A stretch of DNA of 64,000 bases, taken from NCBI RefSeq assembly GCF_004362745.1, contig NZ_SNXY01000008.1:434001-498000 (forward strand), in the 5' to 3' direction. This document shows positions 7,373-16,054 of this stretch, piece by piece (the stretch's first letter is position 1; every line of letters starts with the position of its first letter). The stretch comes from Oharaeibacter diazotrophicus (GTDB lineage: Bacteria; Pseudomonadota; Alphaproteobacteria; Rhizobiales; Pleomorphomonadaceae). The notes under the pieces are model-generated. The model did no database searches. It saw nothing but the letters and a program-made list of their open reading frames with translations, and had not been told where the DNA came from. The translations under genes and the position numbers were made by a program.

Positions 7373-9889
7373 ATGGTCCGCCCGCTGGAGGCACTGCGCG
7401 CCAATCGCCGCATCGGCACGCTGTCGCTGCTCGCGGCGCTGGCGACCGGATTCGTGCTCGCCGCGGTGGTGGTCTTCGTCGTGCTGGTGCGCCACCAGGA
7501 GACCATCCGCGACGGCATCCACGAGGACGCGATCTGGGCGACCTACCAGCTCGACCGCGAGACGGTGAAGCTGCTCCGGGCGATCGACGAGTACCGCCAT
7601 CGTCCGGGTGCGGACACGCTGGCGGGCATGAGCCTGCGCTACGACATCCTCTACAGCCGCATCGATCTCCTGAAGCGCGGGTCGTTCCCGCAGACGCTGG
7701 TGTCGGCCGCGGAGTTCCGGTCGCTGCGCGACGGCATCCTGGAGACGATCGTCGACGAGCAGTCCGCCTTCGACGCCATCGCCGCCGGGGTCGTTCCCGA
7801 CGTCGCCGCGCTCGACCACCTGGAGAGCCGCTTCGAGGCCGCCGCGCGCGAGACCGAGGAGATGATCACGCTCGCCAACGCCCGCGCCGGCGAGGCGCGC
7901 GCCGCCAACCGGGCCTATCTCCAGAACCTCTACGAGGCACTCGCGGTCCTCGTCGCCGCGCTGGTGGCGACCATGGCCGGCGTGATCACGCTGCTGGTCC
8001 GCCAGGTGATCGCGACCGTGGCCTCGCAGCGCAAGCTCGTCCAGCTGACGCGGGACCTCGCCGCGTCGGCCGAGGCGGCCGAGGCCGGCAACCGCGCCAA
8101 GTCGGCCTTCCTCGCCACCATGAGCCACGAGATCCGAACGCCGATGAACGGCGTGATCGGCATGACCGACCTCCTGCTCGGCACCGACCTCGATCCCGAG
8201 CAGCGCGACTGCGCCGCCACCATTCGCACCTGCGGACTGGCGCTGATCGACCTCATCAACGACGTGCTCGACTTCTCCAAGCTCGAGGCCGGCAAGGTCG
8301 AGCTGGAACAGCGCGACTTCGATCCGGTCGAGACCGCGGATACCGCGATCCGCGTGGTCGAAGCCCGCGCCCGCGAACGCGGCCTGACGGTGGTGTTGGC
8401 CCCCGGCGTCGCGGCGGGACGCCGCTACGAGGGCGACGCGACGCGGATCCGGCAGGTGCTGCTCAATTTCCTGTCCAACGCCGTCAAGTTCACCGAGGCC
8501 GGCACCGTCGTCGTGCGGATCTGCGAGACCCAGCGCGAGGGCGACCGTGCGCGGCTGCGCTTCGAGGTCGAGGACACCGGCATCGGCATCTCGGACGAGG
8601 GACGGGCACGGCTCTTCAGCGAGTTCACCCAGGTCGACGCCTCGATCACGCGGCGTTTCGGCGGCACCGGCCTCGGCCTCGCGATCTCCCGCCGCATCGT
8701 CGAGATGATGGGTGGCGAGATCGGCCTCGACAGCACCGAGGGCGTCGGCAGCCGGTTCTGGTTCGAGATCCCGCTACGGCTCGGCACGGTGGCGCCGGCC
8801 GCCCATCCGCTCGAGGGCCGCTGGGTCCACGTCACGGCGCGCTCGCCGATGGAAGCCGCGGCGATCGCCACGGCCGTGCGCCACGCCGGCGGCCGGCCGG
8901 CGGCGAGCGGGGCCGACCACGAACTCGTCGTCGCCGCCGCGTCGGTCGAGGACATCCGGCCGACCGTGACGCTGACCGCACCCGGCGCGCCGCCGGTTCC
9001 CTACGCCCCCGCGGCGATCACACCGGCGCTGCTCGCCGAGCATCTCGACGGGGTCGCCCCGACGCTCGCCCCGACGGCCGCGCCCGCACCCGCCGCGCCG
9101 TCGGCCGGCGAGGGTCTCGAGATCCTTCTGGTGGAGGACAACAGGGTCAACCAGGAGGTGGCGCGACGGATCCTGGTCCGGCTCGGTCACCGGGTCACCG
9201 TGGCCGGCAACGGCGCCGAGGGGCTCGCTCTCTGGAACTCGCGCCCGTTCGACTTCGTCCTGATGGACATGCAGATGCCGGTGATGGACGGCCTCGAGGC
9301 GACCCGCGCGATCCGCCGGTCGGAGACCCGCGGCCGGCACGTGCCGATCGTCGCCATGACCGCCAACGCCTTCGCCACCGACCGCGCGGCGTGTCTCGAC
9401 GCCGGCATGGACGACTTCCTGACCAAACCGGTCGAGGGGGCCGCCGTCGCCGCGGCGATCGAGCGTCTCTCGGCCGGCGCAAGTGCGCCCGCGCCGGTCG
9501 ACATCCGCCCGCCCGCGCCGGACGCGGCCGAGCCCGCCGGCGAGGTGCTGTCGGCGAAACGGCTGGCGCAGATGATGGAAGAACTCGGCCCCGACGGCGT
9601 CGACTTCCTGCTGACGACCTTCCTCGAGGACGCCTCGGCGCTGATCGGCGAGCTCTCGGCCGCGCTCGCCGCCGACGACGCCGACGGTGTCAGGCGCGCG
9701 CTCCATACCCTGAAGGGCTCGGCGGCCAACGTCGGCTTCGTCGAGATCGCCCGGCTCGCCGCCGAGATCCGCGGCGCCGACGGCGCGATCGACGGCGCCA
9801 GGCTCAGCCACCTCGTGCTGGCGGTCGCCAACGCCGACGGCGCCGCGCGCCAGGCACGGGCCGCGCTGGGGCTGCAGCAGGCGGCGTGA
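7373..9889 (+). CDS. Hybrid sensor histidine kinase (TM-HisKA-HATPase-REC-Hpt)
   Basis: An 838-residue membrane kinase. One membrane helix lies near residues 14-39 and a second near 187-212; the ~150 residues between form a helical periplasmic sensor region. Then come HisKA with His252 in [11 protein letters not shown], the HATPase domain ([37 protein letters not shown]), a spacer, a receiver with Asp632 in [13 protein letters not shown], and a C-terminal Hpt domain with His778 in [13 protein letters not shown]. The complete His-Asp-His relay means the signal should leave through the Hpt to a separate receiver; the HD-GYP protein encoded two genes upstream is the obvious candidate. The ligand sensed is unknown; the periplasmic protein just upstream may supply it. 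Confidence 0.93.
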   Translation: MVRPLEALRANRRIGTLSLLAALATGFVLAAVVVFVVLVRHQETIRDGIHEDAIWATYQLDRETVKLLRAIDEYRHRPGADTLAGMSLRYDILYSRIDLLKRGSFPQTLVSAAEFRSLRDGILETIVDEQSAFDAIAAGVVPDVAALDHLESRFEAAARETEEMITLANARAGEARAANRAYLQNLYEALAVLVAALVATMAGVITLLVRQVIATVASQRKLVQLTRDLAASAEAAEAGNRAKSAFLATMSHEIRTPMNGVIGMTDLLLGTDLDPEQRDCAATIRTCGLALIDLINDVLDFSKLEAGKVELEQRDFDPVETADTAIRVVEARARERGLTVVLAPGVAAGRRYEGDATRIRQVLLNFLSNAVKFTEAGTVVVRICETQREGDRARLRFEVEDTGIGISDEGRARLFSEFTQVDASITRRFGGTGLGLAISRRIVEMMGGEIGLDSTEGVGSRFWFEIPLRLGTVAPAAHPLEGRWVHVTARSPMEAAAIATAVRHAGGRPAASGADHELVVAAASVEDIRPTVTLTAPGAPPVPYAPAAITPALLAEHLDGVAPTLAPTAAPAPAAPSAGEGLEILLVEDNRVNQEVARRILVRLGHRVTVAGNGAEGLALWNSRPFDFVLMDMQMPVMDGLEATRAIRRSETRGRHVPIVAMTANAFATDRAACLDAGMDDFLTKPVEGAAVAAAIERLSAGASAPAPVDIRPPAPDAAEPAGEVLSAKRLAQMMEELGPDGVDFLLTTFLEDASALIGELSAALAADDADGVRRALHTLKGSAANVGFVEIARLAAEIRGADGAIDGARLSHLVLAVANADGAARQARAALGLQQAA

Positions 9890-9941
9890 ACCCGGAGCAT
9901 TCTCTCGTCGACCACGTCTTGCGACGCGGCCGGAAAATGCC

Positions 9942-10307
9942 CTAGCCGTCGCCGGTCTCGCGGACGAGGGCCGCGATCAGGCGGTCGAGCGCCGCGCCAT
10001 CGAGGTCGGCGATGGTGCCCGCGAGGCGGTGGGCGAGTTCGGTCGCGCGCGGATCGAGGCCGGAGGTGTCGACGACGACGCGCGGATGCGAGCCTTCGGC
10101 GAGCGCCCGGAGTTCCTCGGCGTCGTCCCAGATCACGTTGAAGAAGCCGATGATGCGCTCGACCAGCATGAAGGTCGGGCGGCCGCGGCGGCCGTGCTCC
10201 AGCGCCGAGAGATAGGCGGCGGAGACGCCGAGCGCCTCGGCCATCTCCTTCTGGGTGACGCCCCGGGCGGCGCGCAGCTGGCGCATCTTCGACCCGAACG
10301 GGGTCAT
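9942..10307 (-). CDS. XRE-family helix-turn-helix regulator
   Basis: A 121-residue protein whose N-terminal ~60 residues form a Cro/CI-type HTH (MRQLRAARGVTQKEMAEALG, then SAAYLSALEHGRRG). The C-terminal half, including FMLVERIIGFFNVIWDDAEE, resembles small XRE regulators found behind mltA-smr in related bacteria. The start ATG at 10307 lies 5 nt past the smr stop, with GGAAG placed correctly inside the end of smr, so it is the last gene of the timA-mltA-smr-xre run. Target genes are unknown. Confidence 0.85.
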   Translation of the reverse strand: MTPFGSKMRQLRAARGVTQKEMAEALGVSAAYLSALEHGRRGRPTFMLVERIIGFFNVIWDDAEELRALAEGSHPRVVVDTSGLDPRATELAHRLAGTIADLDGAALDRLIAALVRETGDG

Positions 10308-10312
10308 GGCCG

Positions 10313-10879
10313 TCACTTCCTCCGGCGGATGCGGATATAGAGCGCACCGCCGCCGCCGTGCGCAAGATGGGCCTCCTCGTAGCCGACCACCAGGGCACGG
10401 AACTCGGGCAGGCTCAGCCACATCGGCACGACGCGGCGCAGCACGCCGCGCTCCGGCTCGTGCAGGGCGGTGAAGTCGCCGCCGGGCCGGCCCTTGCCGG
10501 TGATCACCAGCACCAGCTTGAAGCCGTTCGCCTGGGCCCGGTAGAGGAAACCCTCGAGCCGGGCGCGGGCCTCGTCCTGGCGCAGGCCGTGGAGGTCGAG
10601 GCGCCCCTCGATCGCGGTGGTGCCGCGCACGACCTTGACGCGCTCGCGCCGGCCGAGCGTGTGCATCGGCGGCAGCGCCGGCCGGCCCGCGGGCGGCTTG
10701 GCCGGGGCCTGCGTCGAAGTGGCGATGTCGGCGGGCGGCGTCGCGGCCGCCTCGGGGACCGGCGGCTTCGGAGGCGGCGGCGGCACCGGCGGCTCGGGAC
10801 GGAGCGGCGTCACCGACCGCTTGACCGCCCCCCACAGCGCCTCCTCCTCGGGGCCGAGACGGCGGCGGTCACGGGACAC
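10313..10879 (-). CDS. Smr-domain (MutS2-like) nuclease-type protein
   Basis: A 188-residue protein. Residues 1-75 are Pro/Gly-rich and likely unstructured. The Smr domain starts near residue 85, with RLDLHGLRQDEARARLEGFL (the LDxH motif), LVLVITGKGRPGG (the TGxG motif), and ends GGGGALYIRIRRRK. Family knowledge: stand-alone Smr proteins can cleave DNA or RNA, for example at stalled ribosomes or in branched DNA; which applies here is unknown. Its start overlaps the 3' end of mltA by 11 nt, so the two are translationally coupled. Confidence 0.88.
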   Translation of the reverse strand: MSRDRRRLGPEEEALWGAVKRSVTPLRPEPPVPPPPPKPPVPEAAATPPADIATSTQAPAKPPAGRPALPPMHTLGRRERVKVVRGTTAIEGRLDLHGLRQDEARARLEGFLYRAQANGFKLVLVITGKGRPGGDFTALHEPERGVLRRVVPMWLSLPEFRALVVGYEEAHLAHGGGGALYIRIRRRK

Positions 10880-11993
10880 GGACGAGATCCCCGCGCGGCA
10901 CCAGCAGCGTGAAACGGGCCGGGTGGCGGACCCGGGCGGCGGCGCGCCACGCCGCCTCGCCGGTGCCGAAGAAGACGTCGCCGCGCGCGGGTCCGAGGAT
11001 CGCCGAACCGGTGTCCTGGGCGATCATCAGGCGGCGGAAGGCCGGCTCGGCGCCCGGCACGTCGTCGCCGAAGGCGGCGTCGACGAACACGGGCGCGTGG
11101 AAGGTGACAAGATGGCGGTCGACCGCGAGCGAACGGCCCGGCGTCAGCGCCACCCCGGCGGCGGCGACGGGGCCGAGCGCGGGGTCGGGAACGTCGGCCT
11201 CGCGGAAGAAGATGAAGCTGCGGTTGCGCGCCATCACCGCCGGGGCGTCGTCGGGGTGGTCGTCGAGCCAACGGCGCAGCACGTCGGCAGTCGCCTGGCG
11301 CGGCTCCATCAGGCCGCGCTCGACCAGGACGCGGGCGATCGGGAAATAGGGATGGCCGCTCTTGCCGGCGAAGGTCAGGCGCAGCACCCCGCCCTCGGCG
11401 AGACGGACGCGGGCCGAGCCTTGCACATGGACGAAGAAGGCCTCGACCCAGGAGGCGACGAAGGCGAGCACCGGCACCCGGCCGTCGAGCGCGCCGGCCA
11501 TGATCGCGCCGCGGTCCGGATGGGCCTCGAGGCGCCCGTCGGGCCGGCGGCGAGCCCAGGTGACGTCGTCGGGAAGGCCGGTGCGGTCGTCGTCGGGGCC
11601 GAGTTCGACGAGGTCGTCCGGTCGGGCGTAGATCGGCACGGGAAAGCGATCGGAGCGGACGCGGGAGCCGTCGATTTCCGGCTCGAAATAGCCGGTGACG
11701 AAGCCGCCGCCTCCGCCGAGCGGCTCGATCCGGCGCGGCAGGAAATGGTCCTCGAAGAAGGCGCGGGCGGTCGCCGCGTCGGGCGCCGCGGAGAGGGCGA
11801 GCGCGCGGGCGGCGACGGCGGCGAGCAGCGCGCCGTCCGGCCCGAGCGGGCGCGTCTTCGGCGGCGCGGCGGCGATGCGTTCGGCGGAGCGGCGGAAGGC
11901 GGCGAAGGCGGCGGCGTGGTCGTCCGCGGCCCAGCCGGGCAGGCGCGCGAAGCCGACGGCGCGCAGCCGGGCCGGACGGGCGGGGGCGGCCAT
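10869..11993 (-). CDS. mltA: Membrane-bound lytic murein transglycosylase A
   Basis: A 374-residue MltA-family enzyme that cuts the glycan strands of peptidoglycan and leaves 1,6-anhydromuramic acid ends. The MltA barrel is recognisable from FVTGYFEPEIDGSR to the C-terminal 3D domain with GRSLAVDRHLV and LMIAQDTGSAIL, which contains catalytic aspartates. No signal peptide or lipobox is visible at the chosen ATG (11993), which lies 7 nt after the timA stop. An upstream start would run into timA, so export may use an unusual route or the start may differ. It is the second gene of a conserved timA-mltA-smr order. Confidence 0.9.
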   Translation of the reverse strand: MAAPARPARLRAVGFARLPGWAADDHAAAFAAFRRSAERIAAAPPKTRPLGPDGALLAAVAARALALSAAPDAATARAFFEDHFLPRRIEPLGGGGGFVTGYFEPEIDGSRVRSDRFPVPIYARPDDLVELGPDDDRTGLPDDVTWARRRPDGRLEAHPDRGAIMAGALDGRVPVLAFVASWVEAFFVHVQGSARVRLAEGGVLRLTFAGKSGHPYFPIARVLVERGLMEPRQATADVLRRWLDDHPDDAPAVMARNRSFIFFREADVPDPALGPVAAAGVALTPGRSLAVDRHLVTFHAPVFVDAAFGDDVPGAEPAFRRLMIAQDTGSAILGPARGDVFFGTGEAAWRAAARVRHPARFTLLVPRGDLVRVP

Positions 11994-12000
11994 CGCCGGA

Positions 12001-12717
12001 TCACGCCTCGGCTTCGGTGGCGACCAGCTTCCAGTTCGGATCGCGCGAGCGGACGTCGCGCGCGAAGGTCCAGACGTCGGTGACGTCGGCGACGCGGGCG
12101 GGATCGCCCTCGATCACCGTGCCGGCGCGGTCGCGGGTGACCGAGATCAGCTTGGAGACGAAGCGGACGGTGATCTGGACGGTGCCGTTCTTCAGCGCCG
12201 CCTCGACGATGTCGGCGCGGTCGATGCCGACGAAGGTGGTCTCGGCGCTCTCGCCGCGGCTCTCGCGGTCGGCGATGGCGGCGGAGAAGCGCTCGAACAC
12301 CTCGGGCGCGAGCAGCATTTCCAGGGTGGCGCGGTCGCCGGCCGCGAAAGCGCCGACCACCATCTCGTAGGCTTGCCTGGCGCCGGCGACGAAATGGCCG
12401 GCGTCGAAGCTGCGATCGGCGGAGACGACCGTCCTGAGTGCCGCGTTCAGGGCCGAGCCGGCGGGCGCGACCTCGTCGATGCGGTCGGCGGCGGCGTCGC
12501 CGACGGGCGGCGTACGGCCGGTGCGCGGCAGCGTCACGACGTTGTCGTTGGCCTCGGCGGTCTCGCGCGGGGCCTGCGTGTCGTCTCGGCGGGCGTAGGG
12601 ATCGTGGGGCGGACGCTCGTTGCCGGTGCGCCGGCCCAGCACGGAGCGCAGCTTCCAGAAGATCGCGACGGCGACGACCAGGAAGATCAGACTGGTGAAG
12701 TCGAGGAATCCGCTCAT
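12001..12717 (-). CDS. Tim44/TimA domain protein
   Basis: A 238-residue protein with one N-terminal membrane helix (LDFTSLIFLVVAVAIFWKLR), a polar linker, and a C-terminal Tim44-like domain (about residues 85-238), including YEMVVGAFAAGDRATLEMLL and VTDVWTFARDVRSRDPNW. Family knowledge: it is the bacterial relative of the mitochondrial import motor subunit Tim44 and is inner-membrane attached in alphaproteobacteria; its bacterial role is not settled. The ATG at 12717 puts the membrane helix at residue 4. It diverges from fxsA and secB, which is a common arrangement in this order. Confidence 0.85.
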   Translation of the reverse strand: MSGFLDFTSLIFLVVAVAIFWKLRSVLGRRTGNERPPHDPYARRDDTQAPRETAEANDNVVTLPRTGRTPPVGDAAADRIDEVAPAGSALNAALRTVVSADRSFDAGHFVAGARQAYEMVVGAFAAGDRATLEMLLAPEVFERFSAAIADRESRGESAETTFVGIDRADIVEAALKNGTVQITVRFVSKLISVTRDRAGTVIEGDPARVADVTDVWTFARDVRSRDPNWKLVATEAEA

Positions 12718-12720
12718 TCC

Positions 12721-12750
12721 GTGGATCGGCCCCTGGTGGATCGGCCCCTG
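12721..12750. repeat. Tandem 15-bp duplication
   Basis: Two perfect head-to-tail copies of GTGGATCGGCCCCTG occupy 12721-12735 and 12736-12750, just upstream of the Tim44 gene start. It looks like a recent slippage or small duplication in the 5' leader. Confidence 0.8.
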
Positions 12751-12940
12751 ACGGCACCGGCGCGGGTCGCGCTGGCGCCTCGATCGTACTCCTCCTATGT
12801 AAGGAGCGCGCGCCCTTCGACAAAGGGCGTCCGGATCCAAGGGTGGAGTTCTTCATCGACGTTTGCCATCTCGGCGCGCCCGTGGCAACGGCGGATCGAA
12901 ACCACCCCGTCCGCCGCCGCCAACCGTCGACGAGGACCCG

Positions 12941-13459
12941 ATGACCGGTCTCCGCCTCCTGCCGCTGCTCCTCCTGGCCTGGCCGATCGCCGAGATCGCC
13001 ACCTTCATCTGGGTGGGCGGCCGGATTGGCCTGTTGCAAACCATCCTGCTGGTGGTCGCCGCCGGCCTGATCGGCACCGCGCTGGTGCGCGCCGAGGGCC
13101 TGCGCGTGCTCGCCGGCATCCAGCGCGACATGGCCGAGGGCAAGGTGCCGGCCGAGAAGGTGTTGCACGCCGCCCTGATCGCGGTCGCCGGCCTGCTCTT
13201 GCTGCTGCCCGGCTTCCTCTCCGACGTGCCGGGTCTGCTCCTCCTGCTGCCGCCGGTGCGCTCGGCGGTGATCCGCCTCGTCGCCGCCAACGCCACCGTG
13301 GTGTCCACCGCCTCGTTCGGACGCCGGCGCTACCGCCGCGACGGCGTGGTCGACCTCGATCCCTCGGAATACGACGCCGACCTCCGCCCGCACGAGGACG
13401 CCGGCGGGTCCCGCGAGGGCACGGGAACCCGCGAGCCGCCGCGGCTCGGCGGCGGCTGA
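12941..13459 (+). CDS. fxsA: FxsA family membrane protein
   Basis: A 172-residue inner-membrane protein of the FxsA family, named for suppression of F-plasmid exclusion of phage T7 when overproduced. The family core WPIAEIATFIWVGGRIG follows the first helix, then LIGTALVRAEGLRVLAGIQ and a third hydrophobic block LLLLLPGFLSDVPGLLLLLP. The C-terminal 50 residues are polar. The start ATG at 12941 has GAGGA upstream; the longer frame adds a Pro/Arg-rich stretch not seen in the family. It precedes secB by 147 nt. Confidence 0.88.
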   Translation: MTGLRLLPLLLLAWPIAEIATFIWVGGRIGLLQTILLVVAAGLIGTALVRAEGLRVLAGIQRDMAEGKVPAEKVLHAALIAVAGLLLLLPGFLSDVPGLLLLLPPVRSAVIRLVAANATVVSTASFGRRRYRRDGVVDLDPSEYDADLRPHEDAGGSREGTGTREPPRLGGG

Positions 13460-13606
13460 GGCCGCCGCGTGCGCCTTGCCAGATCCGCGCTCCGCGTGAT
13501 AGCGCTCGCCCCGGAAACCGTGGCCCGGCGCCCGACCGGGAGGAGACGGTCGGCGCGACGCGACCCCCGGGTCGGGTCGCGACGGGACGCCAAGGAGAGT
13601 GGATCG

Positions 13607-14083
13607 ATGAGCACCGTCGCACCGGGCCAGGCGCAGCCCTCGCTCAACGTGGTCGCGCAATACGTCAAGGACTTCTCGTTCGAGAACCCGCGCGCGCCCG
13701 ACAGCCTCCGCCCCAAGGACGGCGGCCCGCAGATCACCGTCGGCGTCAACGTCCAGTCGCGCCAGCGCTCGGGGGTCGAGTTCGAGGTCGACCTCAAGCT
13801 CGAGGTCTCCGCGACCCAGGGCGAGGAGACCGTGTTCCACATCGAGCTCGACTACGGCGGGCTGTTCCGCGTGCAGAACGTGCCGCAGCAGCACCTGCAC
13901 CCCTTCGTCATGATCGAGTGCCCGCGCCTGCTGTTCCCGTTCGCGCGCCAGATCGTGGCCGACGCGGCGGTGCGCGGCGGCTTCCCGCCGCTGATGATCG
14001 ACCCGATCGACTTCGTGGCGCTCTATCAGCAGTACGTCCAGCAGATGCAGCAGCAGGCCCAGCAGGGTCAGGCGCCGAACTGA
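13607..14083 (+). CDS. secB: Protein-export chaperone SecB
   Basis: A 158-residue tetrameric chaperone that keeps preproteins unfolded and hands them to SecA. The SecB signature is intact: YVKDFSFENPRAP near the N-terminus, QHLHPFVMIECPRLLFPFAR, and GGFPPLMIDPIDFVALYQQ, followed by a Gln-rich tail typical of alphaproteobacterial SecB. AAGGAGAG lies 8 nt before the ATG at 13607, which fixes the start. A strong hairpin follows the stop. A possible weak promoter (TTGCCA, 16 nt, GATAGC) lies near 13475-13502. Confidence 0.95.
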   Translation: MSTVAPGQAQPSLNVVAQYVKDFSFENPRAPDSLRPKDGGPQITVGVNVQSRQRSGVEFEVDLKLEVSATQGEETVFHIELDYGGLFRVQNVPQQHLHPFVMIECPRLLFPFARQIVADAAVRGGFPPLMIDPIDFVALYQQYVQQMQQQAQQGQAPN

Positions 14084-14105
14084 TCCGTTCGGTCCCGAGA
14101 CAACG

Positions 14106-14143
14106 CGAAGGGCGCGGATCCCCGCCGGGATCCGCGCCCTTCG
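14106..14143. terminator. Bidirectional hairpin between secB and the convergent lipoprotein gene
   Basis: A perfect 17-bp stem (14106-14122 with 14127-14143) with loop CGCC lies 22 nt after secB and 27 nt past the stop of the convergent gene. It can serve both strands. Confidence 0.75.
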
Positions 14144-14170
14144 TGCGTTCGGACGACCCCGCGCGCGGGG

Positions 14171-14542
14171 TCAGAACGTCGAGTAGACGATCGGTTTGCC
14201 CGGCTTCTTCAGCACGACGTAGTCGTGGTAGGCGATCGCGGTCAGTTCGCGATAGCGCTTCGGCGTGATGCGGCGGGCGTCGACGTCGCGGGCATATTCG
14301 ATCGAGGCGCGCCAGAACGAGTATTCGCCGTCGGTCAGGGCGTAGAAATTGCGCTGGATCGCGAACTGGCGCCGTGCCGCCTCCTCGAAGGAGATCGCGC
14401 CGCGGTCGCGCAGCGCGGCGATGTCGCGCTTGCTCGCCTCGACCGTGTCGAGCTTGACGTCCGTCGTCGGCCGGTCGGTGGCGACGCAGCCGGCGAGGAC
14501 GGAAGCGGCGAGAACCACCGCCGCGAGACCCTTGAAAACCAT
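14171..14542 (-). CDS. Small lipoprotein of unknown function
   Basis: A 123-residue protein with a lipoprotein signal peptide: MVFKGLAAVVLAASVLAGC, lipobox LAGC, so the mature protein starts at Cys19 and should be attached to a membrane. The rest is soluble and charged (EASKRDIAALRDRGAISFEE, then FWRASIEYARDVDARRITP) and probably helical. I do not recognise the family. It is followed, 77 nt upstream in genome terms, by the end of the Gly-rich coiled-coil gene on the same strand, so it might belong to that unit; convergent with secB. Confidence 0.75.
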   Translation of the reverse strand: MVFKGLAAVVLAASVLAGCVATDRPTTDVKLDTVEASKRDIAALRDRGAISFEEAARRQFAIQRNFYALTDGEYSFWRASIEYARDVDARRITPKRYRELTAIAYHDYVVLKKPGKPIVYSTF

Positions 14543-14619
14543 CGATCGCTCTCCCTCGGACGGGCCCGCCGGGAGCCCGAATCGTCCACCCCTGATCGCG
14601 GCGACCTTGGACGATCGCG

Positions 14620-16044
14620 TCAGAAACCGCCACCGGTGCGGAAACCCCCGCCGCCCGAACCGCCGCCGCTGCGGAACCCGCCACCGCCGGAGGAACCGCC
14701 GGAACCGCCGCCCCAGGGGCCGCGCGGCATCCGCCCGCCGCCCCCGAAGCCGCCACCCTTGGGCTCGCGCCGGCTCCAGTTGCCGTCGAAGAAGTCGTCG
14801 AAGTCGCGCGAGGACAGCGCGCCGCGCACGATGCCCTCGACGATGCCGGCGATCAGCCCCTCGTTGACGACGCGCCCCCAGGGATCGTCGTAGCCCCGAC
14901 TGCGGAAATTCTCGCGGGAGCGTTCCAGTTCCCCGCGCCGGCGGGCGAGGTCGAGCGCGGCCTTGCGCGTCTCCTCGATCTCGGCGGAGACGCGCACGAG
15001 GTCGCGCTCGATGCCGCGCAGCTGCTCGACGATCCGTTCGTCGGCGGGATCCGGCGTCGCCATCGCCTTCTTCCACAAGGTCTGCAGGTCGTCGCGGGCG
15101 ATCGCCGCGGCGAGCTCGTCGACCGCGGTCCGTATCGCCGGATCGTCGCCGTCGACCGCGGCGCGGGCGGCTTCGTCGAGGCCGGCGACATCGGCGCGGG
15201 CGGCCTCGACGGCGGCGTCGGCCTCGGCGAGCAGCGCATCGGTGCGCTCGGCCTCGCGCTCCAGCGGCACGACGCCGGCGGCCTCCAGCGCGGCGCGCTC
15301 CAGGGCCGCACGGGCGGCCGTCACGTCCGCGACAGCGGCACGGCAGCGGGCGGCGTGCTCGGCGAGGCGGAGCGGGATCTCGTTGAGCATGAAGTAGTTG
15401 GGCCGGGCCTCGGCGTAGCCGACCAGCCGGGCGACCTTGCCGTCGCCCCAGCGCGCCAGCCAGCCGCCGCGGTAGGCGGCGGTGCCGTAGCCGCGGTCCC
15501 AGAGATAGACGAACAGCGGATCGGCCTCGTAGGGCCGACGCTTCTCCTCGCGGTCCGCCTCGGCCTGCCGGGCCTTGGCCTCGGCCTCGGCGGCGGTCGC
15601 CTCGGCGGCCGTCACCGCGGCGTCGGCGGCACGCCAGCCCGCGTCGCCGGCGATGCGGCCGCGGACGTCGTCGACGAGATCCTCGACGGCGGCGAGCGCA
15701 CGGTCGCGGTCGCGCGCGCGGTCGGCTCGCGTCGAGGCGCGCTCGTCGAGGAGGTCGGCGGCGGCCTTGCGCTTGCGGGCGGCGGCGTCGAGGTCGCCGC
15801 GGCGGCGCTCCAACGCGGCGAGGGCGCGCCGCTCGGCGGCGTCGAGGGCGGCGAGCGCGGGAGCGCCGGCGATCTCGTCGAGCCGGAGCCGGGCGAGCGC
15901 CTTGTAACCCTCGGCCTGGGCGGCGCGCAGGCGCTCGGCCTCGGCGGTCGCGGAGGACAGCATGGCGGTCAGGCGGTCCTCGTCGCGGCGGACGCCGGCG
16001 ACGGCGCGCTCAAGCGACGACAGGGCCTCGGAGGCGGAGATCAT
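14620..16044 (-). CDS. Coiled-coil protein with glycine-rich C-terminal tail (unknown function)
   Basis: A 474-residue protein. Residues ~1-175 and ~220-385 are Ala/Glu/Arg-rich and predicted by eye to be long coiled coils. Between them is a conserved-looking aromatic island, DPLFVYLWDRGYGTAAYRGG followed by LVGYAEARPNYFMLNEIP. The last ~50 residues are almost only Gly, Ser and Phe with Arg (FGGGGRMPRGPWGGGSGG). No signal peptide or membrane helix is seen. It is the third gene of a tight module, 10 nt behind the DUF6384 gene. The design suggests a scaffold or membrane-associated structural protein, but no function is known to me. Confidence 0.75.
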   Translation of the reverse strand: MISASEALSSLERAVAGVRRDEDRLTAMLSSATAEAERLRAAQAEGYKALARLRLDEIAGAPALAALDAAERRALAALERRRGDLDAAARKRKAAADLLDERASTRADRARDRDRALAAVEDLVDDVRGRIAGDAGWRAADAAVTAAEATAAEAEAKARQAEADREEKRRPYEADPLFVYLWDRGYGTAAYRGGWLARWGDGKVARLVGYAEARPNYFMLNEIPLRLAEHAARCRAAVADVTAARAALERAALEAAGVVPLEREAERTDALLAEADAAVEAARADVAGLDEAARAAVDGDDPAIRTAVDELAAAIARDDLQTLWKKAMATPDPADERIVEQLRGIERDLVRVSAEIEETRKAALDLARRRGELERSRENFRSRGYDDPWGRVVNEGLIAGIVEGIVRGALSSRDFDDFFDGNWSRREPKGGGFGGGGRMPRGPWGGGSGGSSGGGGFRSGGGSGGGGFRTGGGF

Positions 16045-16054
16045 GGCCGGGTCC

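Noticed and set aside
13516-13550. GGCGCCCGACCGGG near secB, similar to the core of the post-stop repeat
   Set aside because: Only about 14 bp match; flanking hairpins are missing and it is not next to a stop codon in the required arrangement.
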